DNA from: an uncultured Rhodobiaceae bacterium
GTDB lineage: Archaea > Thermoplasmatota > Poseidoniia > Poseidoniales > Poseidoniaceae
DNA length: 31,584 nt
NCBI GenBank assembly: GCA_937911445.1
Contig: CALDQY010000050.1
Span: forward strand, 1-31,584
Direction: 5' to 3'
Positions 17,535 through 27,300 of this stretch are shown here, one piece after another. Numbering within the stretch: position 1 is the first letter of the stretch; every line of letters starts with the position of its first letter. The notes under the pieces were generated by a model, which searched no databases, was not told the DNA's origin, and was given only the letters and a program-made list of their open reading frames with translations. Both the position numbers and the translations under genes were made by a program.

Positions 17535-18365
17535 TTACAGCACTTCTCGTTGAATGCGTTGAATGGCGTTGGTGGCAAATCCATCTCCATCTCTGCGACC
17601 GATAAAGTGCGAGAATTGAGGTCCATCTTGGAGTGAAATGTTGATGTCACCCTCAAACACTTCATCGATTTCAAACAAGACCGTGGATTCGGCTAGATGC
17701 GGTGCATTGTTCATTTCAGAAAGGTGTGTGAGTGTAATGCTCCTTGTCTTGTCCGTGCATACTTGAGCAAGGAATTCACCAGTTTGTAGATTGGACAAGT
17801 GTCCTCCTCGGCCAGTAATTCGATCTTTGAGAGAGGAGGGGTACGGTCCAGATATCAATCTGTTTTGGTCATAGTTTGCTTCGACTGCGATGTGTTGGCA
17901 ACCCCTGACATGATGCACCAACTCATCTGTCCAACTACCCAAATCCGTGATGATTGCTGAACGCTCCCCTCCATGGCTTGCTACGAATGCAACATTATCG
18001 GCACCTGAATGGGGGACTGGAACCGGCAAGAGGGAAATGCCGTTGTTGAATGGCAAGACGTCGAGCGCTTCGAATGGTCGTGTCAATTCAGGTAGTAAGC
18101 CGAGTTCTGCATTGGTCCGGTGATTGGCGTAGACAGGAACCTTCCACCGCTTCTGGGCGATAAGTGCACCTCCACCATGATCGCCATGATGGTGTGTGAT
18201 GACAATCGCTTCGAGGTCTTCCGGAGATACATCGAGCATGTTAAGTCTCTTCTCCAGTTGAACTCCACTGAACCCCTGATCGACGAGGATATGGGACGAA
18301 CCTGAGCTCAGCAACGTGGCATTTCCACGACTGCCGGTGCCAAGGTGCGTGATTGACATCCCCAT
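17535..18365 (-). CDS. YycJ/WalJ-like metallo-beta-lactamase-fold hydrolase
   Basis: 276 aa, predicted cytosolic metal-dependent hydrolase (YycJ/WalJ family, often described as nuclease-like). The opening THLGTGSRGNATLL corresponds to the SxxxGSxGN motif of the family. Metal ligands: H58, H60, D62 and H63 in THHHGDHGGG; D141 in IITDLG. Family-typical motifs continue with EANYD (E162), GGHLSN (H189) and LTHLSEMNNAP (H214), so all core motifs are present. Start uncertain: ATGs at 18365 and 18359 both sit just before the conserved strand, neither has a convincing Shine-Dalgarno site, and a GTG at 18407 would add 14 poorly family-like residues. It is divergent from the Ca-binding-repeat gene and upstream of the pilin operon. 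A functional tie to pilins is not implied by the family. Confidence 0.9.
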   Translation of the reverse strand: MGMSITHLGTGSRGNATLLSSGSSHILVDQGFSGVQLEKRLNMLDVSPEDLEAIVITHHHGDHGGGALIAQKRWKVPVYANHRTNAELGLLPELTRPFEALDVLPFNNGISLLPVPVPHSGADNVAFVASHGGERSAIITDLGSWTDELVHHVRGCQHIAVEANYDQNRLISGPYPSSLKDRITGRGGHLSNLQTGEFLAQVCTDKTRSITLTHLSEMNNAPHLAESTVLFEIDEVFEGDINISLQDGPQFSHFIGRRDGDGFATNAIQRIQREVL

Positions 18366-18538
18366 TCGAATCGAAGCAAGGCGAGTGCAGACGGATATTG
18401 AATACACCGCTTGAATTGAGCAAAAATCTCCTTTTTTTCACACCACAACAACGTAACCGTGTATGAACAACGCTCCATCATTGCTATAAGCGTGGAGACA
18501 AGGAGTTTGGATAGGGCGTTACGCCGTAGGTGATTGTA
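18366..18538. promoter_or_regulatory. Divergent intergenic region: TATA-like box, small palindrome, Shine-Dalgarno
   Basis: These 173 bases separate two divergent genes and must carry both promoters. For the rightward gene, CTATAAG at 18484-18490 is TATA-like and would place transcription start near 18510-18515. The 11-base palindrome GGCGTTACGCC (18515-18525) would then lie in a very short leader, just before AGGTGAT (18528-18534), the likely ribosome-binding site. On the minus strand an A-rich stretch near 18426-18438 could belong to the MBL-gene promoter. Individual elements are tentative. Confidence 0.4.
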
Positions 18539-21500
18539 TTGCGTAGGAGCCAGACCACTTTACTCACCTCACTTGCTGTGATTGCTGGGCTGCTCTTCAT
18601 GTCGCAGTTTCCAGTCATCTCTCCAGTTTCGAACGTTCATCCTGATGATACATTTGGTGATGGACCTCCAACGACTGACACAGACGAAGATGGTATTCCA
18701 GACGTGCACGAGACCATCTTTGAGGACTGGATTAATTTCACTTCAGTGGACGATCGTTTTGTTGCTATGGAGGGATTGAACTCGACCGTTCCTGACGCCA
18801 ATTTTGATACCGACCGAGACGGTTTGAACAACACCGAAGAGTACTGTTGGCCGTATCCTGCGAACTGCAATGACCCCGGTTTTTCACGAGGGCTCACTGG
18901 TACACTGGACGAAAACGGGGACCGTATGTACCTCGATCCTCGTGTCTCTGACACGGACGGAGATGGTATGCCGGACGGATTTGAAGCATGGATGTGCGAT
19001 CGCGCAGGTGGTTTCGATGAGGTAACGCAACGTTACGTCTGCCCATACTTCGATCCATTGAACGCAAGTGACCAAACCGACGACCCTGATGAGGACGGTT
19101 TTGATGTGAACCGCGATGGATTCCTCACGGTTGCAGAACAGTTCACCTCGCCAGAAGAGTACCGTTACGGTATGCCGGGGAATTTTACCCACGAGTTGGA
19201 TGGATTGTGGTGTTCGGCAACGCTCCCACAGGGGTCCATCTTGACACAGTGGCCCTTTATCACCAACGGCGCCAATGCATCCTTTGTGAACATCCTCTCA
19301 GCGTGTACGACCAATGTTACTGGTGTTGTTGGCGAAGATCTGTGGCTAGGAACCGACCCACTTCTCGACGATTCAGACCGCTACAGTTGGGACGGATTTG
19401 CCATTCGTCCACTTTATCCCTCGTTTGGAGATGGAATGCCGGATGGATGGGAAGTACACTTCGGCCTCGACCCATTGAACCGCTCAAACGCTTTGCTCGA
19501 TGGTGATCGAGACGGCTGGGACTTGAATCGAGATGGGCTCGTTTCAGCTGATGTGAGCCGGACCGATACTGCCATTGCACTGGGTGAATCGTTGTCCAAC
19601 CTTGAGGAATTTTACACCCACAACGACGAAGGCAATACAGTACGATCGGGTCTTCGAGAGGTTCAACTAGGCGTGAACGATTCATCCTTCAAGGAGTATC
19701 CTTTGACGTTCAATGCCGTACCCGGATCTCTTTCTCTCATGCACCATGATGTTCGAAGCATACTCGTCGATGGTTCGACTGCTTATTACTTGACTCGTTA
19801 CGGGATGACCACGATTGACTACGAAACAGAAACAACCCAAGACCAATGGTTCCCACAGGGAATCACCGGATACGAGGCTGTCTTTGTCGAATCTGAGACG
19901 GGTCCACATTCAGTTGCCCTAGCAACCTCACACGGAATACATGTCGCCGCTCTGCAAGTTGACGGTTTTGTTGAACCCATCGAATCGTGGTCTTCGACAG
20001 AGGCTGTTGAGGTCTTCGCCATTCAACAACTTGCCATCGAAGGCTCAAGCCAGCAACTCATCGCATTGGGTTCCGGTGGTAACGGTATGGTCGTCGAGGT
20101 GAATGCAGGTGGTCAAATCACACAAACCTATGAACTCGGGTCCAATTTCAAGTCCTCGTTGATGCAAGACGAGGTTGTTGTCACTGAACTGGAGCATGGA
20201 AACGTTCCAGGTGGTGGCTTGGTGCTCTACATCGGGACAGAGCGTGGAATGATGACTCTCGAATCTGCCACAGGCAGAGATGATGCAACTCCAACGTGGC
20301 GGTTCTTCTTCGACGCAAACCCCTCAAACATTGCAAACAAGATCGACGACCTGAGAACGCTCAATCTTGGTGCAACCGGTAATCCAGCAGAGGTACAAGC
20401 CCTCGCTCTTGATGGTCCAAATCCACAAAATCCCACCGTGCTCTGGATTGGGACTCCATCTGGATTACATCGTTTGAATCTGGAATTGAACGACATGTCG
20501 TTTGGTGATCTACTTGAGCATCCCGGTGGCAATGCTGACGAACTTGCAAAATCCAATAACATTCATTCAATATACCCGACGGGTAACGAAATCCTTGTCG
20601 GTTCGTCTGACGGTTTGTGGGTTCTCGCAGGGAACTATCTGGATGTCTATGGCCTGCAATCCAATTCCGAAATGCCCGGTGAAATCGCATCCATTGGGAC
20701 GATGGAACGTGACGGTGAAACCTACATCCTTGGTGCATCGGCACCAGGTCGGTTCGCAAATCTGGAGCTCATGGACCCAGGTGCAAACGATTCAGACAGT
20801 GACGGAATGCCAGATGGGTGGGAACTTGCATACGGCTTGGACCCAACCGACCCATGGGATGCACTTCTCGATGGAGATGTCGATGGACTCAGGTTGAATG
20901 GAGGCGATGAACTCGATCGCTGGTGGACCAACCTCGAGGAATATCGCTACGTTGCACGAACTACAGACGGCTACAATTCCACCATGCCCAATCAGAGCGA
21001 TTCTGACATGGATGGTTTGATGGATGGCGCTGAATTCTTTGGTTACTTCCTTAGTGAAACAAATTTCGACTGTTACTACACACCACAACTGGTGTACACG
21101 TGCGACGAGGCCTTGGGTGAACAAGCGAGGACGACCTACAGCAACCTGAACTCAATCGATGTTGGCACCGACCCAACCGTGATGGATACGGATGGAGACG
21201 GTATGCCTGACGGATGGGAGATTGAACACCGACGATGGGTTGGTACTTCATTTACGGGTGGGAACAACTGGTCCCTCGATCCAACACGTGCAGAGGATGC
21301 GTCATGGGACGCTGATCAAGATGGATTGGCCAACCTGTGTGAATATCAATGGTCGTTGGTTCGCGAGGCTGGTCTTCAAGGTGATTTGTTTGAAGAGTTC
21401 GGCGAGTCTCCAGAATCCGTTGCAACGTGGTCGGTCCCAGACCCAAATCTTGTTGATTCAGACGGTGACACCCTCCCTGACGGTTGGGAAGCCGATGGTC

Positions 21501-24277
21501 AATGTACATGGTCTCCGCTTCGAATCGGTGTCAACCCGTTGAATGGTTCGGATTTGTTTGAAAACCCTGATGGCGACGGGTACGACGTCAACAAGGATGG
21601 TGTACTCACACAGAATGAGATGTTTGTCAACTATCTTGAATATCACATTCGTTCGGGTCTCTTCTTAGACAATCAAACATTGGATGGTATCGAATTACCG
21701 AATGGTTTCACGACAGACCTGTTTGACAACACATCGGACTTCGGACTGCCAGAGGCTGACTTCGCAGCCCGAGCAAGCGGTGCGATTCTTGCGGGCCAAA
21801 TTCCAATTGAAAAGGGCTCGACAGATCCGTTCAGTGCGGATTCCGATGATGATGGAATGCCGGATGGTTGGGAAATTTGGTTTGCACGATGGAACGTTAT
21901 CGATGATGAATGGACTCTCAATCCGTTGCAACCGAGCGATCGATGGTTGGATGCCGATGATGATGGGATGACCAACTGGGAAGAATACAACCTCATTGAC
22001 TCGAGTCTATCGGAAACGAATTCCAATCGTTCCTCGCCTCAATGGTTTGTCACCACACTTGGTTCGGCCTATGCGTTCCAACAATGGCCTTCAGCGTCTA
22101 CAACATATTCCTTTGGCACCTACATGACCTCGGAGCAGTACAACCTTACGGGTCCAACGGGTGATCCAAACAACGTCGATACGGATGGAGATGGCATCAT
22201 CGATGGCCTTGAGCTGCTGTTCACTGCATGGAATATTTCTGCTCAAACCTGGACATTGAATCCAGTCGTTGCAGGCGATGGTACCTTCGACAGTGATAAC
22301 GACGGACTCGTTGATTTGCAAGAATTTGCTCTAGCAACCTCAAACCCAGAGAACGGAATTGATGCACCTGCAGATGCTCCATTGCTGCATGAAGATGGAG
22401 ACGTACAACAGCCTACGAAAAAGGCGCAGCGTGTCTTCCAAATTCTCATTTCAAAGGATTCCCGAGGAAAGCGATTGTTGGACGACTTCAATGCCTGGCA
22501 ATCAGGTGAGCCTCCGAATGTGTTCATTTCGCTCCTCCTTGGAATGACGGACCCGACCAACCCGGATACCGATGATGATGGTATGTACGACGGGTTCGAA
22601 TATTGGTTTACTTCATGGGATTTGAACGAGAACCGATGGGGATTGAACCCACTAATTGAGACCGACGTTAATCTCGATTCGGACGGAGACAGTTACGATT
22701 GCAACCGAGATGGGACCATCGATTTGGACGAGCGTTACTCCAACCTGCGTGAATGGGAAGCACGAACATGGGGTAAGTACCTGAACAGAACGTCGGTTCC
22801 TGCATCTGTTGGTATCGTGGACTTTGGCGAGGATGCTATGAATGCCTACATGGAAGAAACAGGGATGACCATCTTGCAAGCTCGCCAAGCTTTGATTGAT
22901 GACTTCATGGCCAAAGGACCTGAGTCTGTGAGCCGAATGAACACCATCAATTCCTTCAATGAAAACAACTTCAACCGAACTCTTGTTGGTGTTTCCGATC
23001 CAACGCATCCTGATTCTGATTCCGATGGAATTCCGGATGGTTGGGAATATTGCTACGCTTTGTATGGGATGGACAATCCGACGACAGAAAACCACTGGGC
23101 AGCAAACCCATTGAATCCGTGGGATGTAAACTATGATGGTGATTCAGATGGTTGGTACGACCGAACAGCGTTCGATCTACCTGCGCCACAAGGTGAATGG
23201 TCCGATCGTGTCTTCACACCCTCCTCACAAGTGGTCCAGCCTGGCATTGGTGACCTCCCGTTCACCAACTGGATGGAGTACGACAACGACACGCGTCCTG
23301 ATTCCAACGACAGTGACAGTGACTCTGAATCCTTCATCACAGAAACGATGAACGGTATGGTTACCGCACACTATCAAGATTTCAATTTCACAGATGGGCG
23401 TGAAGTGTTCAAGTATGGTACAAACCCAATGGACAACGACACAGATGGAGATATGATTCCCGATTGGTACGAGTATGCCAAGGCTTGGAACGAATCCAAC
23501 GACAATTATTCATCGTTTTTGCAGATTCGGGTTGATTGGATTGATCCTGGAACTGGCGGGCCTTGTGATACATCGACGAATTCATGTCTGCCATTGTCAT
23601 TGGACGCTGGAATTCTTGGTCGTCCTGACCTTTCGTACACGTGGTTCACCATGGATCCCCGGGATGCGATCGATGCCAACGAAGATGCAGATCAAGATGG
23701 AAACTGGGATTGTTCCGGTGTCGGTTGTGTCTATGAACCCTATACCAATTTCCAAGAATATTTTGCAATCACCAGTGAGCAACTATCGAGTCCGAATGCA
23801 GTGCGTCTCTCTGGCTTGACGTTTGAGGGAGAGGTCATCCAAGAGGGATGGCAGTTGCGCGCGCTTCTGCTCGGTTTAGGCCAGTGGGATGAAGGCGTGA
23901 GGAATTATCTCAAGATGGACAAATCACAGAGCACGGATTTCCGCTATGCCTACATCGTCAACGATAACGACGTGGATTTCCTAGTTCAGGACGGTTCGAA
24001 CCACGTCATCCTTTGCGGTGGTAATCTCACCGATCCTTGGGAGATTTACTACACTGGCGCTCCGAATACCGCTCCTGTACGTGCCGTTGGCGAGCACGAA
24101 TACGGATGGTATCTCTTGGATTACAACGATGACCACGTCGCTGAAGGAACCGATCCTACCAATTGGGATACGGACGGTGATTGGATGGTTGATTGGTTCG
24201 AAGTGAACGATGATGAACAGGACGGAAGTCGAGGTGAAACTTCCCCAATCCGGTACGATTCACGTCAAACCACATAG
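18539..24277 (+). CDS. Giant secreted Ca-binding protein with thrombospondin type 3-like repeats and a propeller-like insert
   Basis: 1912 aa. Start chosen at TTG 18539, with AGGTGAT 4 bases upstream; a GTG at 18530 lies inside that site. Residues 2-25 contain a basic stretch and a hydrophobic segment (signal peptide or N-terminal anchor). The body is an array of Asp-rich motifs, such as DTDGDGMPDGFE, DSDDDGMPDGWE and DADDDGMTNWEEY, resembling thrombospondin type 3/dockerin-like Ca-binding loops (Asp at 1, 3, 5 and 9). They occur as pairs in composite units of roughly 75-130 residues. Residues about 405-750 interrupt the array with a segment lacking these motifs and having short beta-strand blocks (ILVDGSTAYYLTRYG, LVLYIGTERGMMTL, LWIGTPSGLHRL), likely a beta-propeller. 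There is no C-terminal membrane helix; the protein ends shortly after the last Ca motif, so release or non-covalent surface binding is likely. Role inferred: Ca-dependent adhesin or surface stalk. No enzyme motif seen. A related-style anchored protein follows after 48 bases. Confidence 0.87.
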   Translation: MRRSQTTLLTSLAVIAGLLFMSQFPVISPVSNVHPDDTFGDGPPTTDTDEDGIPDVHETIFEDWINFTSVDDRFVAMEGLNSTVPDANFDTDRDGLNNTEEYCWPYPANCNDPGFSRGLTGTLDENGDRMYLDPRVSDTDGDGMPDGFEAWMCDRAGGFDEVTQRYVCPYFDPLNASDQTDDPDEDGFDVNRDGFLTVAEQFTSPEEYRYGMPGNFTHELDGLWCSATLPQGSILTQWPFITNGANASFVNILSACTTNVTGVVGEDLWLGTDPLLDDSDRYSWDGFAIRPLYPSFGDGMPDGWEVHFGLDPLNRSNALLDGDRDGWDLNRDGLVSADVSRTDTAIALGESLSNLEEFYTHNDEGNTVRSGLREVQLGVNDSSFKEYPLTFNAVPGSLSLMHHDVRSILVDGSTAYYLTRYGMTTIDYETETTQDQWFPQGITGYEAVFVESETGPHSVALATSHGIHVAALQVDGFVEPIESWSSTEAVEVFAIQQLAIEGSSQQLIALGSGGNGMVVEVNAGGQITQTYELGSNFKSSLMQDEVVVTELEHGNVPGGGLVLYIGTERGMMTLESATGRDDATPTWRFFFDANPSNIANKIDDLRTLNLGATGNPAEVQALALDGPNPQNPTVLWIGTPSGLHRLNLELNDMSFGDLLEHPGGNADELAKSNNIHSIYPTGNEILVGSSDGLWVLAGNYLDVYGLQSNSEMPGEIASIGTMERDGETYILGASAPGRFANLELMDPGANDSDSDGMPDGWELAYGLDPTDPWDALLDGDVDGLRLNGGDELDRWWTNLEEYRYVARTTDGYNSTMPNQSDSDMDGLMDGAEFFGYFLSETNFDCYYTPQLVYTCDEALGEQARTTYSNLNSIDVGTDPTVMDTDGDGMPDGWEIEHRRWVGTSFTGGNNWSLDPTRAEDASWDADQDGLANLCEYQWSLVREAGLQGDLFEEFGESPESVATWSVPDPNLVDSDGDTLPDGWEADGQCTWSPLRIGVNPLNGSDLFENPDGDGYDVNKDGVLTQNEMFVNYLEYHIRSGLFLDNQTLDGIELPNGFTTDLFDNTSDFGLPEADFAARASGAILAGQIPIEKGSTDPFSADSDDDGMPDGWEIWFARWNVIDDEWTLNPLQPSDRWLDADDDGMTNWEEYNLIDSSLSETNSNRSSPQWFVTTLGSAYAFQQWPSASTTYSFGTYMTSEQYNLTGPTGDPNNVDTDGDGIIDGLELLFTAWNISAQTWTLNPVVAGDGTFDSDNDGLVDLQEFALATSNPENGIDAPADAPLLHEDGDVQQPTKKAQRVFQILISKDSRGKRLLDDFNAWQSGEPPNVFISLLLGMTDPTNPDTDDDGMYDGFEYWFTSWDLNENRWGLNPLIETDVNLDSDGDSYDCNRDGTIDLDERYSNLREWEARTWGKYLNRTSVPASVGIVDFGEDAMNAYMEETGMTILQARQALIDDFMAKGPESVSRMNTINSFNENNFNRTLVGVSDPTHPDSDSDGIPDGWEYCYALYGMDNPTTENHWAANPLNPWDVNYDGDSDGWYDRTAFDLPAPQGEWSDRVFTPSSQVVQPGIGDLPFTNWMEYDNDTRPDSNDSDSDSESFITETMNGMVTAHYQDFNFTDGREVFKYGTNPMDNDTDGDMIPDWYEYAKAWNESNDNYSSFLQIRVDWIDPGTGGPCDTSTNSCLPLSLDAGILGRPDLSYTWFTMDPRDAIDANEDADQDGNWDCSGVGCVYEPYTNFQEYFAITSEQLSSPNAVRLSGLTFEGEVIQEGWQLRALLLGLGQWDEGVRNYLKMDKSQSTDFRYAYIVNDNDVDFLVQDGSNHVILCGGNLTDPWEIYYTGAPNTAPVRAVGEHEYGWYLLDYNDDHVAEGTDPTNWDTDGDWMVDWFEVNDDEQDGSRGETSPIRYDSRQTT
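18677..24202 (+). repeat. Array of about 13-14 composite Asp-rich Ca-binding units
   Basis: Each full unit starts with D[ST]DxDGMPDGWE, continues 15-35 residues to a L[DN]PL or L[DN]P element, then a second loop DxDxDGxxN and an acidic EY. Examples begin near 20794, 21183, 21838, 22177 and 22567. Protein similarity is strong, but the DNA copies have diverged, which suggests an old array. The last unit (24167-24202) has only its first loop. Confidence 0.75.
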
Positions 24278-24293
24278 TGACCGTTAAGCAAAC

Positions 24294-24312
24294 GCTTGAT
24301 AATCTTTCAAGC
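24294..24312 (+). promoter_or_regulatory. Perfect 6-bp inverted repeat in the gap before the next surface gene
   Basis: GCTTGA (24294-24299) and TCAAGC (24307-24312) flank a 7-base loop (TAATCTT). It lies 17 bases after a tandem TAG TGA stop and just upstream of GGAAGG (24315-24320), the ribosome-binding site. It could be a weak hairpin in the transcript between two cotranscribed genes, or a protein-binding site. It has no T-tract of the kind expected for a terminator. Confidence 0.35.
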
Positions 24313-24325
24313 ACTGGAAGGTAAC

Positions 24326-27300
24326 ATGAGTGTAAACGCTGTCTCTCAACGTTCCATTGCTGTCGTGCTCCTCGCACTGTTCCTTGGAATGAGTTTTTCC
24401 CCATTCGGAGAGCTGTGGATTGAGCAAGCAGAGGCCGCAGAAGTAGCTCGTCACACCTACGAATTCAGCGATGGTACGACAGAATACATCGCACTCTATC
24501 AAGGTGGTAACGCCGATTCTGGAGCAAAAATTGCTCTACCAAAGGGCGCTCAAGTAACAGATGTTCAGATGACGTTGTCTGGTGCATCGGCAACCGGATG
24601 GTCTTCAATTCCAACGACGACACGCGATCATTGGGTCGCTGGAGAGGCATCGAATACCGACAACCAAAGTACAGACTTGACGCTTGCAATGGCCAACTCA
24701 AGTCATGCCTTTAATGCCCATGGCATGGATGAGGATATCAATCCATCCAGCACAGCATGGCTTGACAACGGCACCTATGCAGTCCGTCAACCTCACACGT
24801 CCAATTCAACGGATGCGTTGTTTTCTCAGCAACTGAAACTCAGTCCGAACTCACTCAACGCACAGGGACAAGGGGCAGTTCTCCGACATCACGACTGGTT
24901 GTACCTCTCGACCTGGTCCTCGACAAGTTTCCACAACATCGTACATCGTTTGTACCCGAACAACGGGACTCGTGAAAGCATCATTACGCTCGATCAAAAC
25001 GGTTGTACGCTCCCAAACAAGCATTCCTCTTCCTACTATGGGCAATGGGGATTCCGTGATTGGGTTGTGACGGATGATGAGCGCTTATACGCTATCCTCT
25101 CCGGCTACAAGTACTTCTACACGTCAACTGCGAATACGCTGTATCATCGCGTTCTTGAATTCGACATATCGAATGAGAACGAATGGGTTTGCATCGATTC
25201 GTTCCAGCCACAGGGGAACGGTGATTACACGGGAATTACCTATGACCCAGTTGAGGATACCATTTGGATTCTTCACAATCAGAACAGAAGAATTCAATCC
25301 TACACTGTTAGTGCTACCGGTGATTTCGAACGTGGTGACCAATATTTTACGTTCCAAACATCCACATCCTCAATTTGGCAATGTGGCGTTACCAATCAAC
25401 AAGCTCGTGGTCTTGAGATGAATCAAACCCATTTCTTCATGCGATGCCAAGATGGTAACTACTACAACGACCGAGATCAACTTGAGACATGGGGTCGTTC
25501 AGGTAGTGCAGTTGCATTGATTCCTGAAAACACCGTCCGCAGTATCTCATCCTTGGGTTACGGTTTGTTCTATGATGGTCGTCGATTCATCACGGTTGAC
25601 TCTGGTTATTCGACGTGGTCAAGTTCCCCCTCGTATCATGAGTTTGGAACAAGTTGGCAATACAAAACAACACCCGCTCCAGGTACAACGACATGGTTTG
25701 GCCCGGTGATTGAAACTCCGGATGATGTTTTATCGGTCAACATGGAAACGCTCTGGTCTGCGACTTCGATTGGTGACCGCGTTGATTACTGGGTTTCAGC
25801 TGACAATGGAACGCATTGGGTTGCTGTTGAATCGAATACCACGGTCCATTTCCAACATCCCGGAAAAGAACTGGTCTGGAAGGCAACGCTCATTGGTTCC
25901 ACTGCAGTTTCATGGTGGGTCGATTTGGAATACGCTACCGAATACGAATCGAGCGGAACATGGATCTCACCTCCTAAACCTACCGGAACCAAAGTGGGTA
26001 AGGTTCGTCCAGTATGGGTTGCTACAACCGATGCTGCAACCGACATTACGGTTCAGGTTTCCAACGACGATGGTTCAACATGGCAACCTGCAGCCAATCT
26101 CGCCGAGACGAGTTTCTCAACCGATGGTGCAGGTAACATCCTACGTTACGCTGTGACGATGACTTCTACGGACAGGCTCAAGACACCCGTTATGGACAGT
26201 CTCGAATTGTTCTACGAGGAAGGATATCCTGACCGTCCACGCATTGACGTCGGAGCCGACGGTACCTTTGATTGGGAGAGTATACTATTCCTCAATGAAT
26301 CTGCTATTGGCGTCAGCGATGATTCAGAAGTTGGGGTTGAAGTTGACTTCCAACCAACGCTCGTGGATGCTTTCAACGACTACATCCCTGACAACGGGGA
26401 CGGCATGGTTGAGGTTCCACTTGCCATCAAGGCACAAACATCTGGTCGGGTCAAGATCACAAACATCGACATTGCCTACAAGATGAACACGCACGCCATT
26501 AGTGCGGCATTTGAAGGAGGCATGGCAGCGCCTGACGGTATTGCACGCAACCTCATCATCAAAGTCGCTCACGGTGATGAAGTGAATTTCGTTACAGAGG
26601 TCACTGCTTCACTCAACAACAGCCGGGGGGATAATCCAACCTTTAAGTGGCAACAAGGCGATGCATGCAGCACATTGAATGATGCGGGGGGTATTGTTTC
26701 CTTTGACACTGCAAACTGTTCATCCTTCCTCGATGCAAACGATGTACGAACAATCCGGATTCCTGTGACTGTCGACTGGAGTTGGGACGACGAGGCAGCC
26801 ACTGAGGCCCTGCTTACGGTGAAAGATTCGTTGGGTACTGCCGTCAACAATTGGCAAACGGAAAACATGCGTTTGCGGGTTGAAAACGACATACAGCTCG
26901 ATGGTCTGCAAGTCTTTGATGAAACTGGCCGACAATTGTTCGCTCAAGATTGGGTAAGAGGAGGACAGAACCTTTCCTTCCTTGGAAAGATACACTTCGA
27001 ATCATCGCAACTTTCTCCTCTTTCAGGTGAGTTCAATTTGCGAGTGCTTGGCCAAAACGTCACTTATGACGGTGATCCAATCGGACAACCAATAGTTCTC
27101 GCTGAAGAATCCAATCCGAACTTTGGTTCCTACAATTTGACGTTCATGTCCCCGATTGAATCGACGCCGGGAGGTATGGTGTTCTCGGTTGAGGCCGTCA
27201 ACCTACCAAATGGTTCAACGTTTACGAACCCGGGGTACAACACGATTCGACTTGTTCTCGATGGCAACTCACCCCTCGTTTTGGGCGTCACGCCTTTCGA

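Noticed and set aside
18677..24202. Possible DNA-level tandem repeat or recombination cassette
   Set aside because: Similarity is at protein level; the nucleotide copies have diverged, so it is treated as protein repeats.
24296..24325. TTG start at 24296 for the 1804-residue surface protein
   Set aside because: It would translate through the inverted repeat and the ribosome-binding site; the ATG at 24326 has GGAAGG upstream and gives a clean signal peptide.
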